DNA of 51,142 bases. Source: Pseudomonadota bacterium (GTDB taxonomy: Bacteria > Pseudomonadota > Gammaproteobacteria > Burkholderiales > UBA11063). The notes under the pieces are model-generated. The model made no database searches. It had not been told where the DNA came from and was given only the letters and a program-made list of their open reading frames with translations. The position numbers and the translations under genes were made by a program. How positions within the stretch are numbered: the stretch's first letter is position 1; each line of letters begins with the position of its first letter. Of this stretch, positions 27,472 through 36,551 are shown piece by piece. The DNA lies in the NCBI GenBank assembly GCA_003962985.1, contig RXKA01000024.1, positions 1 through 51,142 on the forward strand. The letters are read 5' to 3'.

Positions 27472-28410
27472 TTAACTACGCAACGCACTTGGCAACGCAA
27501 ATGTCATATGTTCTTCCACCACATTGAGAGTATCTGTCGCCGTGAAGCCATACGATTGCAATTTGTTAATCACACCTTCGACTAATACCTCAGGTGCTGA
27601 TGCCCCAGCAGTTAGACCAATACTGGTAACATCTTCTAACCATTCACCTTGAATCTCATAGTCAAAATCAATTAAATACGATTTAACACCCAGATTTTCA
27701 GCTAACTCTTTCAGCCGATTAGAATTTGAGCTATTTTTACTACCAATCACCAAAACTGCATCACATACCTTGGCTAGTTCTTTAACTGCATCCTGACGAT
27801 TTTGCGTAGCATAGCAAATATCTTCATTTTTGGGTAAGCGTAAATTAGGGTAAGTTGCTTTGAGTTTCGCAATAATTGACTTGGTTTCATCAACGGATAA
27901 GGTCGTTTGAGTTACCACCGCAATTTTTTCAGCATCGCGTGCAATTGGCAAATTATCAACATCTATCTCATTCTCAATTAGATGAATTCCACCGTCAACT
28001 TGCCCCATTGTCCCTTCAACCTCAGGATGTCCCTTATGTCCAATCATGATAATCTCGTATTGGTTACGGTGTAGGTTTTTTAGTTCAACATGAACTTTGC
28101 TAACCAATGGACAAGTTGCATCAAAAATCATGGTTAGGTTTTTAGCTTCGGCTTCTTGACGCACCGATAATGGTACCCCATGCGCAGAATAAATTAAAAT
28201 CGCACCCTCAGGGACATCGCGAATTTCTTCAATAAAAATTGCACCACGCTCTTTTAATCCATCAACAACATATTTATTATGCACTACTTCATGACGTACA
28301 TACACCGGAGCACCATATTTTTCTAGAGCTTTTTCAACAATTGTAATCGCACGATCAACACCCGCACAAAACCCACGCGGATTCGCTAATATAATTCTTT
28401 TATTTTGCAT
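27472..28410 (-). CDS. ispH: 4-hydroxy-3-methylbut-2-enyl diphosphate reductase
   Basis: Last enzyme of the MEP isoprenoid pathway, a [4Fe-4S] protein that makes IPP and DMAPP from HMBPP. All three cluster cysteines are seen: NPRGFCAGVDRA, FDATCPLVSKVH and EDICYATQNRQ. The active-site HEVVHN and HGVP histidines, the IMIGHKGHPEVEGT block and the SKNSSNSNRL substrate-binding serines are intact. The 312-residue length is standard. Confidence 0.97.
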   Translation of the reverse strand: MQNKRIILANPRGFCAGVDRAITIVEKALEKYGAPVYVRHEVVHNKYVVDGLKERGAIFIEEIRDVPEGAILIYSAHGVPLSVRQEAEAKNLTMIFDATCPLVSKVHVELKNLHRNQYEIIMIGHKGHPEVEGTMGQVDGGIHLIENEIDVDNLPIARDAEKIAVVTQTTLSVDETKSIIAKLKATYPNLRLPKNEDICYATQNRQDAVKELAKVCDAVLVIGSKNSSNSNRLKELAENLGVKSYLIDFDYEIQGEWLEDVTSIGLTAGASAPEVLVEGVINKLQSYGFTATDTLNVVEEHMTFALPSALRS

Positions 28411-28836
28411 AGTAATAAATCATCCATAAACTAATTAGCAATTAGCCAACAAATAGCCATTAAAAATAGTAAGTTTCAATACATATGATTATATCATAGT
28501 ACACTAGTTTTTTATGTTTGCTTAACCTGATAGTCAACAAATTATCACCAAATCATTTAGAAATTAGACAACAAAAAATACCGCCATATAATAATCCTAA
28601 CACTTTGATAAATACAATAATAATTTAAACAGTCATTATATAGATAGTACGTGTCCAAATTCTACGGAATGGCAGACCAAAAGAAGCAATATAACTTGTC
28701 AAAACAAAACTAATGCTAAGTCCAATGTTACTTTTTCACATAACTGTAGCATTGACAAAAATGTCTATTGTAGAAATATCTATAATCGTGGATAATAATG
28801 ACAAATCTTTATAACCGATTCTTAGAAAGAACACGT
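28411..28836. other. Intergenic region between ispH and the large secreted protein
   Basis: A 426-bp AT-rich gap (up to the preferred start at 28837) between divergent genes. It contains one copy of the 38-bp repeat at 28521-28558 and a TATAAT at 28781-28786 that could be the -10 of the downstream gene. The nearby TTGACA at 28752 is 23 bp away from it, too far for a standard promoter. No other gene-like signal is seen. Confidence 0.6.
28521..28558 (+). repeat. 38-bp direct repeat, copy 1
   Basis: It shares 35 of 38 bases with the copy at 31363-31400. The identical core is GTCAACAAATTATCACCAAA. It lies upstream of the large secreted protein gene in the same orientation as the second copy has to the DUF1554 gene. 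Confidence 0.85.
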
Positions 28837-31311
28837 ATGCGTAAACATAAAGCAATCTTGTTAACATTATGTGCATCCTTAGCGTATAGTGCAAATGCTG
28901 ATGGTATTTTTGGTTGGTTTGGGAAAAGTGCTGGAGATGATGGTAAAGCTAGTACTATTGGAAATCCAGCCGCAAAATTACAAAAGACTGTGTTCTATGT
29001 GAACAATCAGTTAGTGAATAATATTAGTAGGGTATCAGTGACTGATGCAAAAGGTAAATCTATCTATAATAGTAATTTTTCATGTACAGCGGGTAGTTCA
29101 TGTACCTTGAATCTTACAAATGTAGCGTTAAGCAACAGTTTAACGTTTAAATTTATGAACTCAAAGAATGAACTAGTCGGTGCATACTTAATTAGTCATG
29201 CGGCAGCAGTCAATAGTGCAACACTTGATGAAAGTTGGTTGGGTATATACTTGTTTAACCAATTAGTAAAAACATCTAAGAAAAACCCTCTTGATTTAAA
29301 CTATCAATTGGTTAAGTCTTTTAATGGTGCACAAAGTCCAGATAACACACCTGATATATATGAGGAACTTGGGTTATATTTTTTAGCACAAAACGGTGGG
29401 GCTAATGAATCAAAGTTCTATAATACGTTACTTCAAAAATTAAATAATAATCAAAAGTTGGTTGCTGCACCTAAAAAGACTAAACGTTTAAAATCTACAG
29501 GTGGTTATACTAGAGCAACTAATTTAAGTAGTAGCCAAGCACCAGCAGTTGGTTCAGCTGCTCCAGAACAGAAATCTATTTGTGACTCAACAGTACAAAG
29601 CTCACTTGAGTATGTTCAAAATTTAGCAGGGTTTATCCCTGTGGTCGGTGATGCTTTTGCTGCAGTTCTTGGTATAGGTGAACAAACATTAAATGACTCA
29701 TGTCCAAAATCAATGGATGAAGATGTTGCCAATAAATTTCGCGAAATTGATCAACATCTAGTCAGAATAGATGCTGAACTTAATAACCTTGGTTATGAAA
29801 TCGGCACGCTACAAGTAATGATGGCAGAAACTGAAGCAAAAGGGGTTTTATCTGATATGAATGATAATGCACGTAAGTTAAATAGTTTATATCTTGGTAA
29901 ATACACTCAATTAATTCAAAATAGTAATTTAGATACTTACGTGAAACAAAATGGCAACTTGAAAAAGGCTTTTAATGATACCCAAGTTAGTAATTTATTA
30001 GCAAACATAACAGATCAGATGACCAGATTTGAAGATCTAATAAATAATGCAAAATTACAACAAATGAAGATTGTCTTGGACAATGTTTGTAATGGCACAA
30101 ATATATCTGGTGATCTTATTAACACTAGAACCAGATGTAATATGGCGATTAGTAGAGTCGTGTTTACTTATGGATTAAATGCAGTAAAAATGAAGGCTAT
30201 GCTCAATGATGAAATTGCTGTTATCGCAAATGCAATCAAATCTGGCAATGTAAATAATGCATGGTTAAGAGGTCATATCAGTGAAAACTTTAATTTCAAT
30301 GGTCAAACTGCTTCTTGGGATAAAGCATCAGATTTAGCAAATAAAATTATTGATAAAAAAATTAAATTTATAACTGACACACTCATGGGTGCAGATGGTA
30401 GTAAACTATATAAACCTTTAGATGGGTTATCGCCAACATTACAACAAAATATAATTGCAGCAAAATGTTCATACCAACTTAATACAAGTTCGCCTGTTAT
30501 AGCTGCAATAAAAGAATGGCACACTATTGCAAAAAATGAATCAAATGCAAGTCCATATATTATTACCGAATGTGATGATGGAACTAGTACGGATGGAGTT
30601 AACAATACAAAAATCACTTCCAAATATTACTACAATCAACGTGATACAACAAATGTTGATGATAAGGTTGTAAATGCAATGGGTGTATTAGTACCTGATA
30701 GATTTTTCCATGGTGGATCTCAAAATAATTACGGCTATAACCCAGCATTCCCTTGGGCAAATAGTAGTAAAATAACATCTGATGCTAATTCAAACAGCTA
30801 CTACAGTGATCATACATTTAAAGGAACCTTTAATATCCCATCAAATGGTACTACAGGCAATGCTAAATCATATGTAATTGGTTTTGAACCTGCGAAAATT
30901 AATCAATCACTCTTGAAAGCTGGTGAAAATAATACATCAATTACAGCATTTAAAGAAGAATCTAAAGATAAATTTGTGACTACCTATAGATTTGATACTG
31001 ACAAGAGTGAATTATTTACGATATTACGTTATACCAAAGGTAATTATGCTTATGCTTGGGTTATGCGTACGTGGGGCTGGTATTCTGAAGGTGGGTCATT
31101 TAGTGATTATAAATATAATCTCATGGGTACCCCACAATGTATTACCAATGATTGCAGTATTAATAATACAGGCAATAAATTAGAGCAAGTTAAATTTATT
31201 GATGGAACTACTATAGATTGGACCAAAAATAACTCTTTAGATGCTGATGGATATGATCCAACAGTGTATCCTGCTACAACTTATTCTGAATATACAATAA
31301 ACGTTAAATAG
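28837..31311 (+). CDS. Large secreted protein, toxin-like helical core, unknown
   Basis: About 824 residues that I do not recognise by name. A signal peptide (MRKHKAILLTLC to SANA) is followed by a beta-rich segment (about residues 35-125). A Ser/Ala-rich linker precedes a Cys-bounded helical region, which has a hydrophobic hairpin (LAGFIPVVGDAFAAVLGIG) followed by a long amphipathic helix (FREIDQHLVRIDAELNNLG). This resembles the membrane-inserting part of helical pore-forming toxins. The C-terminal third is Asn-, Tyr- and Trp-rich and beta-like, as in receptor-binding domains. An upstream ATG at 28798 is in frame, but a putative -10 at 28781 and the signal peptide favour 28837. A terminator follows. 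Confidence 0.7.
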   Translation: MRKHKAILLTLCASLAYSANADGIFGWFGKSAGDDGKASTIGNPAAKLQKTVFYVNNQLVNNISRVSVTDAKGKSIYNSNFSCTAGSSCTLNLTNVALSNSLTFKFMNSKNELVGAYLISHAAAVNSATLDESWLGIYLFNQLVKTSKKNPLDLNYQLVKSFNGAQSPDNTPDIYEELGLYFLAQNGGANESKFYNTLLQKLNNNQKLVAAPKKTKRLKSTGGYTRATNLSSSQAPAVGSAAPEQKSICDSTVQSSLEYVQNLAGFIPVVGDAFAAVLGIGEQTLNDSCPKSMDEDVANKFREIDQHLVRIDAELNNLGYEIGTLQVMMAETEAKGVLSDMNDNARKLNSLYLGKYTQLIQNSNLDTYVKQNGNLKKAFNDTQVSNLLANITDQMTRFEDLINNAKLQQMKIVLDNVCNGTNISGDLINTRTRCNMAISRVVFTYGLNAVKMKAMLNDEIAVIANAIKSGNVNNAWLRGHISENFNFNGQTASWDKASDLANKIIDKKIKFITDTLMGADGSKLYKPLDGLSPTLQQNIIAAKCSYQLNTSSPVIAAIKEWHTIAKNESNASPYIITECDDGTSTDGVNNTKITSKYYYNQRDTTNVDDKVVNAMGVLVPDRFFHGGSQNNYGYNPAFPWANSSKITSDANSNSYYSDHTFKGTFNIPSNGTTGNAKSYVIGFEPAKINQSLLKAGENNTSITAFKEESKDKFVTTYRFDTDKSELFTILRYTKGNYAYAWVMRTWGWYSEGGSFSDYKYNLMGTPQCITNDCSINNTGNKLEQVKFIDGTTIDWTKNNSLDADGYDPTVYPATTYSEYTINVK

Positions 31312-31319
31312 GTCACTAG

Positions 31320-31356
31320 AGCCATGCTATAGTCAAAATATAGTGTGGCTTTTTTC
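31320..31356 (+). terminator. Rho-independent terminator after the large secreted protein gene
   Basis: Two 12-base arms (AGCCATGCTATA and TATAGTGTGGCT, with G-U pairs) enclose a 7-nt loop and are followed by a T-run. Confidence 0.85.
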
Positions 31357-31362
31357 CCCCTA

Positions 31363-31400
31363 CTTCACCTGATGGTCAACAAATTATCACCAAATTATTT
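31363..31400 (+). repeat. 38-bp direct repeat, copy 2
   Basis: Second copy of the element at 28521-28558 with three mismatches, placed just after the terminator and about 95 bp upstream of the DUF1554 lipoprotein. A short dyad (TTATCC, 5 bp, GGATAA at 31414-31430) follows it. Confidence 0.85.
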
Positions 31401-31495
31401 CTTTTTAGATCGATTATCCATTTCGGATAACATTTAGCAATAGTATTTATTTATAATTGTTCATCATTTATATTCTGCTGGGAGACTTATTAATT

Positions 31496-32947
31496 ATGAA
31501 ACAAATAACTAAGTACACTAACATAATCATGTTATTGCTAGTTTCGTTGATCATTGCATCATGTAGCTCAGGAAGCTGCGATAATACCACAGCCACCTAT
31601 ACACTAGGACAGCTACCGAATGGCGCTACGTTATATACCAATCAAAGTACATTTAGTAGCAGTAGTAATGGTGAAACAACTGGAACAATTTGGATTAGTG
31701 GTGGCAGCACTACTGAAAGCTATTTACTAAGTTTTAGTGAATCCCCTGTTGGTCCTAAAATCACGTGTAGTTCTTCACCATGTATGATTAACAACACCAC
31801 AAACAAGCAAGTACAGGTAAACTTATCAGGTAATAACTCTCCAGCGGGTCAATATACCATCACAGTTTATTATACCTCATTCTTGAGCCAAAATAAGTCG
31901 CAACTACCGCAAGACCCATTACCTAATCCAATCTTACTAAATATTACTGGTCAACCTACACCAGTTGCTGGATCGCTATCAATTTCTTCTCCATTAAAAA
32001 CCCAACTTGGGGTTGGTGAATCAACAATTGCCAATATACAACTAAAAGATAGCCAATATTTATCTGGAACAGTTGATGTATTGGTTCATAGCGATAGTGA
32101 AAGCATCATTAACGTAACGCCAACTGTATGTCATCTAACCGCTACGACCACATGCGAAGTTACGATAATGGGTATCAAAGCTGGTTCGAGTAATTTTACT
32201 GCTTCTGCAGTTGGCTACAGCAGTCAAACTTCAGAATCAATTACGGTTGTGCCATGTAACCCATGTAATTCATTTATTACTGTTGGTACATATAATGGTA
32301 ATTTAAGTAGTCATTGCACAGATGCAAGCTGTCAAAATTCTCCTGAATCAGCAATCAAGGGCGCTGATATGATTTGTCAAAACGAAGCCAAACTATATAA
32401 TCAACGTGGCGTATATAAAGCAGTAGTATTGTCATCTAACCGTTATCCATGTGATGCTAGTGGTGAATGTGGCGAATCTCATATGCAAAATTGGGTAATT
32501 TATGCCAATACACCATATAAAAATCTAGCAGAATCTATTATTGGTATTAGTACGACTAAGTATGTGTTACCAGATCCAAGCACTTATGTACCAACATATG
32601 CTGATGGCACAATCATCAATAAAATATCTGATACCGTCATATTTTTCATGGGAATATCTGTTGGTCATGTAAATGATGTTAAAACAGACATTGATGGATG
32701 GAGTCCATTTAACATCAATGGTACTGTCTCTGGATACACCGTAAATAACTGTAATGATTGGACTAGTGATGATAATAGCTTGCTAGGAGGATGTGGTTAC
32801 TCAAGTGGATGGTTTATTACTAATAGCAGTGCTGATAACTGGTATGCCGGTTGGGGCAATCCTTCACCATCTTATGTTTCAAATACTTGGATGAATTCAT
32901 CCAATGCTTGCGGAAGCCAACTAAATCTACTTTGTGTACAACAGTAA
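31496..32947 (+). CDS. DUF1554-domain lipoprotein
   Basis: About 483 residues. A signal sequence ends in a clear lipobox (LIIASC), so it should be a lipid-anchored surface or periplasmic protein. Two immunoglobulin-like beta-sandwich regions follow (about residues 30-240). The C-terminal 230 residues match the DUF1554 pattern: FITVGTYNGNLSS, GADMICQNEA, YKAVVLSS, NWVIYANTPY, and a late NCNDWTSDD with terminal CGSQLNLLCVQQ. The fold is C-type-lectin/endostatin-like and known mainly from Leptospira lipoproteins. I start at 31496, because GGGAG lies upstream and the earlier in-frame start would add residues before the signal peptide. Ligand is unknown. Confidence 0.82.
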   Translation: MKQITKYTNIIMLLLVSLIIASCSSGSCDNTTATYTLGQLPNGATLYTNQSTFSSSSNGETTGTIWISGGSTTESYLLSFSESPVGPKITCSSSPCMINNTTNKQVQVNLSGNNSPAGQYTITVYYTSFLSQNKSQLPQDPLPNPILLNITGQPTPVAGSLSISSPLKTQLGVGESTIANIQLKDSQYLSGTVDVLVHSDSESIINVTPTVCHLTATTTCEVTIMGIKAGSSNFTASAVGYSSQTSESITVVPCNPCNSFITVGTYNGNLSSHCTDASCQNSPESAIKGADMICQNEAKLYNQRGVYKAVVLSSNRYPCDASGECGESHMQNWVIYANTPYKNLAESIIGISTTKYVLPDPSTYVPTYADGTIINKISDTVIFFMGISVGHVNDVKTDIDGWSPFNINGTVSGYTVNNCNDWTSDDNSLLGGCGYSSGWFITNSSADNWYAGWGNPSPSYVSNTWMNSSNACGSQLNLLCVQQ

Positions 32948-32969
32948 TTTGTAATCACAAATAGCTACT

Positions 32970-32999
32970 AAACACCTATACCTTACGTATAGGTGTTTT
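32970..32999 (+). terminator. Rho-independent terminator after the lipoprotein gene
   Basis: AAACACCTATAC and GTATAGGTGTTT form a perfect 12-bp stem with a 5-nt loop, followed by further T residues. Confidence 0.88.
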
Positions 33000-33113
33000 A
33001 GCTTACCCATCACCATCAATAGTGTGATAATATTTACAGATGTTTTGATTTATTATACTAGCGAATTAAAATTCTTCATACCAATCATAACCAATATACA
33101 TAAAGGTGATAAT

Positions 33114-34385
33114 ATGGATAAATTATCATTCCCACAACAAGGAATTAGTAACCAAGAAGCCTACCAACAAATCATGGATACTATAGCAAAAGATGCCAAA
33201 CCTAATAAAAATCTGGCGATTTTCGCAACAGATGAAATGGATGAATATGCGACTAAACTCATAAACAATAGCCTAGCAATAAATTTTCCAAACGTGACTC
33301 AATACCCGAATCTAGCTAAAATCAATTTGGAAGCAGCACTAATGTTAGCGGATCTATGGAAGATAAATCCGACTGACACACCATGGGGAACTAGTACTAT
33401 TGGTTCTAGCGAAGCTATTTTTTTAGCAACTGTAGCTGCCAAAGCACGCTTTAATGAACGCATTGAAAACAAAAATAAAATACCGAATATAGTTTTTGGT
33501 GCGAATGCTCATACAGCATGGTATAAAGCTGCCAACTATCAGGGAATTGAGCTACGTGAGGTACCTGTACGTCGTGGAGAATATTCCGTTAATGCCCTTG
33601 ACATGCAACCATATATTGATGGCAGTACTATTTTAGTGGTAGGTGTTGCAGGCAGTCACCAAACTGGTTACGATGATGATTTAGTATCTATCAATTCATT
33701 ATTAGAAAGTTTACAACAAGCTCATGGTTGGGATATTCCATTACATATTGATGCCGCATTATCAGGTTTTGTCTACCCATTTATCCGTCAGGATTATGCG
33801 TGGGATTTTAGATTAAGTAAGGTCGCATCAATTAATGCTTCTGGACATAAATACGGACTGGTTTATACTAGTGTCGGATGGCTAGTAGTTCGTAATAAAT
33901 CATATATTCCCGATTCCGTAATTTATAAAATTAAATACCTGAGTGGTGAATTTGAGCAATTCTCATTAAGTTTTTCTCGAGACAGTTCTAGTATGTTGGC
34001 ACAATACTATAATTTACTCCACCTAGGTTATCATGGATATCAACAAAAAAGTCAGAGTGTCACTACAAAAGCTAAATTTCTGGTACATAAACTAAGTTTG
34101 TTAGATGTTTTTGAATTTGTCTATCCCGCTAAATTTATTCCTATTGTAGTGCTAAGAATACAACATAATATAAATCTGAAATTAGATGATATTGCCCAAT
34201 TTATTCAACAAGATGGCTGGTATACCTCAGTATCACAATTGTCTTACCAAACAACAAGTAGTAAAATAATGAAAATTGTTATTCGTGACAGTCTAAGTTA
34301 TCAACAACTAGAGGAACTGGTAACCTGTTTCAAAGTCGCAATTGATAGTTTAACCCAGCAACAAAATTCAGTATCAGAATACTAA
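33114..34385 (+). CDS. PLP-dependent decarboxylase, glutamate decarboxylase family
   Basis: A 423-residue group II decarboxylase close in pattern to E. coli GadA/GadB. Matching blocks include STIGSSEAIFLA, ELREVPVRRGEY, HIDAALSGFVYPFI (PLP-binding Asp213), WDFRLSKVASINASGHK (Schiff-base Lys246), FSLSFSRDSS and LGYHGYQ. Compared with E. coli GAD it lacks about 40 N-terminal residues. I start at ATG 33114, preceded by AAAGGTGAT, not at 33024. Substrate may be glutamate but could differ, because its partner gene is an NRPS-type condensation domain rather than a GABA antiporter. The transposon lies 11 bp after the stop. Confidence 0.85.
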   Translation: MDKLSFPQQGISNQEAYQQIMDTIAKDAKPNKNLAIFATDEMDEYATKLINNSLAINFPNVTQYPNLAKINLEAALMLADLWKINPTDTPWGTSTIGSSEAIFLATVAAKARFNERIENKNKIPNIVFGANAHTAWYKAANYQGIELREVPVRRGEYSVNALDMQPYIDGSTILVVGVAGSHQTGYDDDLVSINSLLESLQQAHGWDIPLHIDAALSGFVYPFIRQDYAWDFRLSKVASINASGHKYGLVYTSVGWLVVRNKSYIPDSVIYKIKYLSGEFEQFSLSFSRDSSSMLAQYYNLLHLGYHGYQQKSQSVTTKAKFLVHKLSLLDVFEFVYPAKFIPIVVLRIQHNINLKLDDIAQFIQQDGWYTSVSQLSYQTTSSKIMKIVIRDSLSYQQLEELVTCFKVAIDSLTQQQNSVSEY

Positions 34386-34396
34386 AAGAGGATACT

Positions 34397-34434
34397 GGAC
34401 CAGCGGGAGCATTTGAACAGAAACTTACTGTTCT
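34397..34434 (+). repeat. Left terminal inverted repeat of the Tn3-family element
   Basis: It matches the reverse complement of 39142-39179 at 33 of 38 positions; the conserved core is AACAGAAACTTAC, and the outermost bases are GGACC. The target duplication ATACT abuts it. Confidence 0.92.
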
Positions 34435-34470
34435 AAGTTAAAGTCGATATTTATAACCGTGAATTTATGC

Positions 34471-35313
34471 TTAAATATCAGATTCTCTATCATCAATAAA
34501 ATAAGTGCCATTCGGTAATACATGCTTATATGGAAGCAATGAAATATGAGCTAGCGTTTCATCTTCAACATTTTCACCATTTTCTCGTAGGTTATTCACT
34601 ATATCTTTAATTTTGGAAGTATTCCAGCATAGTATAGCATTAGATACCAAACTTAAACTACTAGCTTTATTCATGATTTCTTCATAGTCATTGGTGGTAA
34701 ATTCACCTTGATTAGCAAAAAATACCCATCGAGGAAGTTTGTGGCGATACTCTCCTTTGTTTAATTGTAATTGTACTTTACGGCGCAACTTTTGATCAGT
34801 CATATACCGCAATATATACTCAATTTTTATAATTCGACCTAAATTCGTAAATGCTTTAGATAAACGGTCAGATGGGAAACTATTCGTAAGTCTCTGAACA
34901 ATCACATTTGCAGGCGCGGTTTTTTGTTTAAGTGATTGCGCAACCCAAATCATTGACTCCAATTGTTCTTCAACTATATCAATGTCTGCTGTTTTATCTA
35001 AAAGTGGAGTAAATATACCGTAATTCGTATTACGGTCAATCCGATAAAGTTGCTGATCTTTAAGGTCACGGATTCTGGGCATAAAGCTGAAGCCAAGTAA
35101 ATAACATAGTGCAAATATGATTTCAGTATAACCGTGAGTATCAGTTGTGTGTTCCTGAATTTTTAAAATAGTATTATTCTCTAAAACTCCATCAAGAACA
35201 TATAATGCTTCTCTGGGGCTACATGAAATTACTTTGGTGCTGAACACTGAGTATTGATCTGAAACATGAGTATAGATACCAATAGCTTTTTCATAATAAC
35301 CATAGTATCGTGG
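34471..35313 (-). pseudogene. tnpA: Tn3-family transposase TnpA, C-terminal remnant
   Basis: The frame encodes about 280 residues equal to the last part of Tn3-type TnpA (full length about 1000). Recognisable blocks are RYYGYYEKAIGIYTHVSDQ, the TDTHGYTE second catalytic Asp, LLGFSFMPRIRDLKDQQLY, LNKGEYRHKLPRWVFF and AILCWNT. The frame runs without a start from the IS boundary at 35313; the GTG at 35247 is only an internal codon. The N-terminal DNA-binding part and the first catalytic Asp motif are missing, replaced by the IS3 element. It is therefore not functional. Confidence 0.92.
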
Positions 35314-35342
35314 TGTAATGGTCTAATATTCCTGTAGACATA

Positions 35343-36191
35343 TTAAGCCACATTTTCTTCCTCAATTATACCGCAATATTTCTGATGCGGTGTCAAATAT
35401 CCAATCGCTGAATGTATCCTTTTGTAATTATAGAAATGTATATATTGCTCCACTTGTTTTATCGCATCATCATGGCTTTTTATGGTTAGATGATTTAGAT
35501 ACTCATATTTCATGCTACGGTAAAATCTCTCTTGCACCGCATTATCCCAGCAATTTCCTCTACGGCTCATGCTTTGAGTCATTTTATGCATTTGCAATTT
35601 ATTCCTAAATTCAAGAGCTGAATACTGGCAACCCTGGTCGGAATGAAACATTAAGTCCTTGGTAACAACATTATTTAATTTTATAGCACAATCCAGCGCT
35701 TCTTTGGCAAGCGTAGCATTTGCTGATTGTGACATCGAGTAGCCAACAATTTTTCTGCTATATAAGTCCATTACTGTTGCAAGGTATGACCAACCACTCT
35801 GAGTCCTAAGGTAAGTAATATCTCCAACCCAGCATGCATTATTTGAGGGTTGATTAAACTCACGATTTAATAAATTTGCTGCATATTTATGCTCAACACC
35901 ACTGTCAGAATAATGATGTCTTTTTCTGATCATCATACCCTTAACCTTTGCTATATTGATTAACTTTTTAGTTTTATGAATACCAATGCTAAACCCATTG
36001 GCAAGTAAGGATTTATGAATTCTACGCTTTCCATACGTATAGTTAGCACCAATTGATATTTCTCTAATCTTAGTAACAGTAGTTGCGTTTTTCTGAGTAA
36101 TATCAACTGGTTTATAGTAATAACTACTGCTTGCTAAATCGAATACATTACATAACTCGGTTATGTTGTAAGCTTTCTTCATCTGATTCAT
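35343..36191 (-). CDS. IS3-family transposase OrfB (DDE integrase core)
   Basis: A 282-residue protein with the IS3 catalytic core: WVGDITYLRT (first Asp), FHSDQGCQY (second Asp) and DNAVQERFYRSMKYE (Glu). The YGKRRIHKSLL block of the HTH_21 region lies upstream. Its ATG overlaps the orfA stop as TAATG. The frame is also open back to the A6G site of orfA without a stop, so the active product is probably the OrfAB fusion. Confidence 0.93.
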   Translation of the reverse strand: MNQMKKAYNITELCNVFDLASSSYYYKPVDITQKNATTVTKIREISIGANYTYGKRRIHKSLLANGFSIGIHKTKKLINIAKVKGMMIRKRHHYSDSGVEHKYAANLLNREFNQPSNNACWVGDITYLRTQSGWSYLATVMDLYSRKIVGYSMSQSANATLAKEALDCAIKLNNVVTKDLMFHSDQGCQYSALEFRNKLQMHKMTQSMSRRGNCWDNAVQERFYRSMKYEYLNHLTIKSHDDAIKQVEQYIHFYNYKRIHSAIGYLTPHQKYCGIIEEENVA

Positions 36192-36496
36192 TACTTTAAG
36201 GATGGATTGTCGCGTATGAAGAAAGCTGCAGCCTTTTTTAATATCTCATTATCCCTCAAAGCTCTGTTTAGTTGCTTTTCTAACTCTTGGATACGAACCT
36301 GATCTGGGGTTAACGCTGATGCTGCTGGTGTTACTCCTGATAGTTCTGCTAAATATTGTCTCTTCCAACGTGTTACCGCAGATAAACAAGCTCCAGATAA
36401 TTCCATAACCTCTTTGTTGCTATAACCACTATCTACCATCAATTTGGCATACTCTAGTTTTTGTAATGTTGTGAATGTTTGTTTTGGTTTTCTCAT
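36191..36496 (-). CDS. IS3-family OrfA (helix-turn-helix protein)
   Basis: A 101-residue protein with an N-terminal HTH (YAKLMVDSGYSNKEVMELSG) and a leucine-zipper-like C-terminus (IQELEKQLNRALRDNEILKK) typical of IS3 OrfA. AAAAAAG near its 3' end provides the site for -1 slippage into orfB. Confidence 0.92.
   Translation of the reverse strand: MRKPKQTFTTLQKLEYAKLMVDSGYSNKEVMELSGACLSAVTRWKRQYLAELSGVTPAASALTPDQVRIQELEKQLNRALRDNEILKKAAAFFIRDNPSLK
36233..36239 (-). other. Programmed -1 frameshift heptamer (A6G)
   Basis: The minus strand reads TTA AAA AAG in the orfA frame, i.e. slippery A AAA AAG. After a -1 slip the frame runs through GGC TGC AGC without a stop into the orfB ATG frame. This is the standard IS3 arrangement. 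Confidence 0.85.
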
Positions 36497-36551
36497 CTAT
36501 TGTGTCCAATTAAATTTGTTAGTAATATTAACCTATAAAGGCTTTATTTAT

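Noticed and set aside
28752..28786. TTGACA and TATAAT upstream of the large secreted protein gene as one promoter
   Set aside because: They are 23 bp apart, too far for sigma-70. Only the TATAAT is kept as a possible -10.
30303..30623. 106-codon minus-strand frame within the large secreted protein gene
   Set aside because: It is a shadow of a long open frame with signal peptide, terminator and ordered domains on the + strand.
33024..33113. N-terminal extension of the decarboxylase from 33024
   Set aside because: The extra 30 residues are unlike the family, and a good ribosome binding site precedes 33114.
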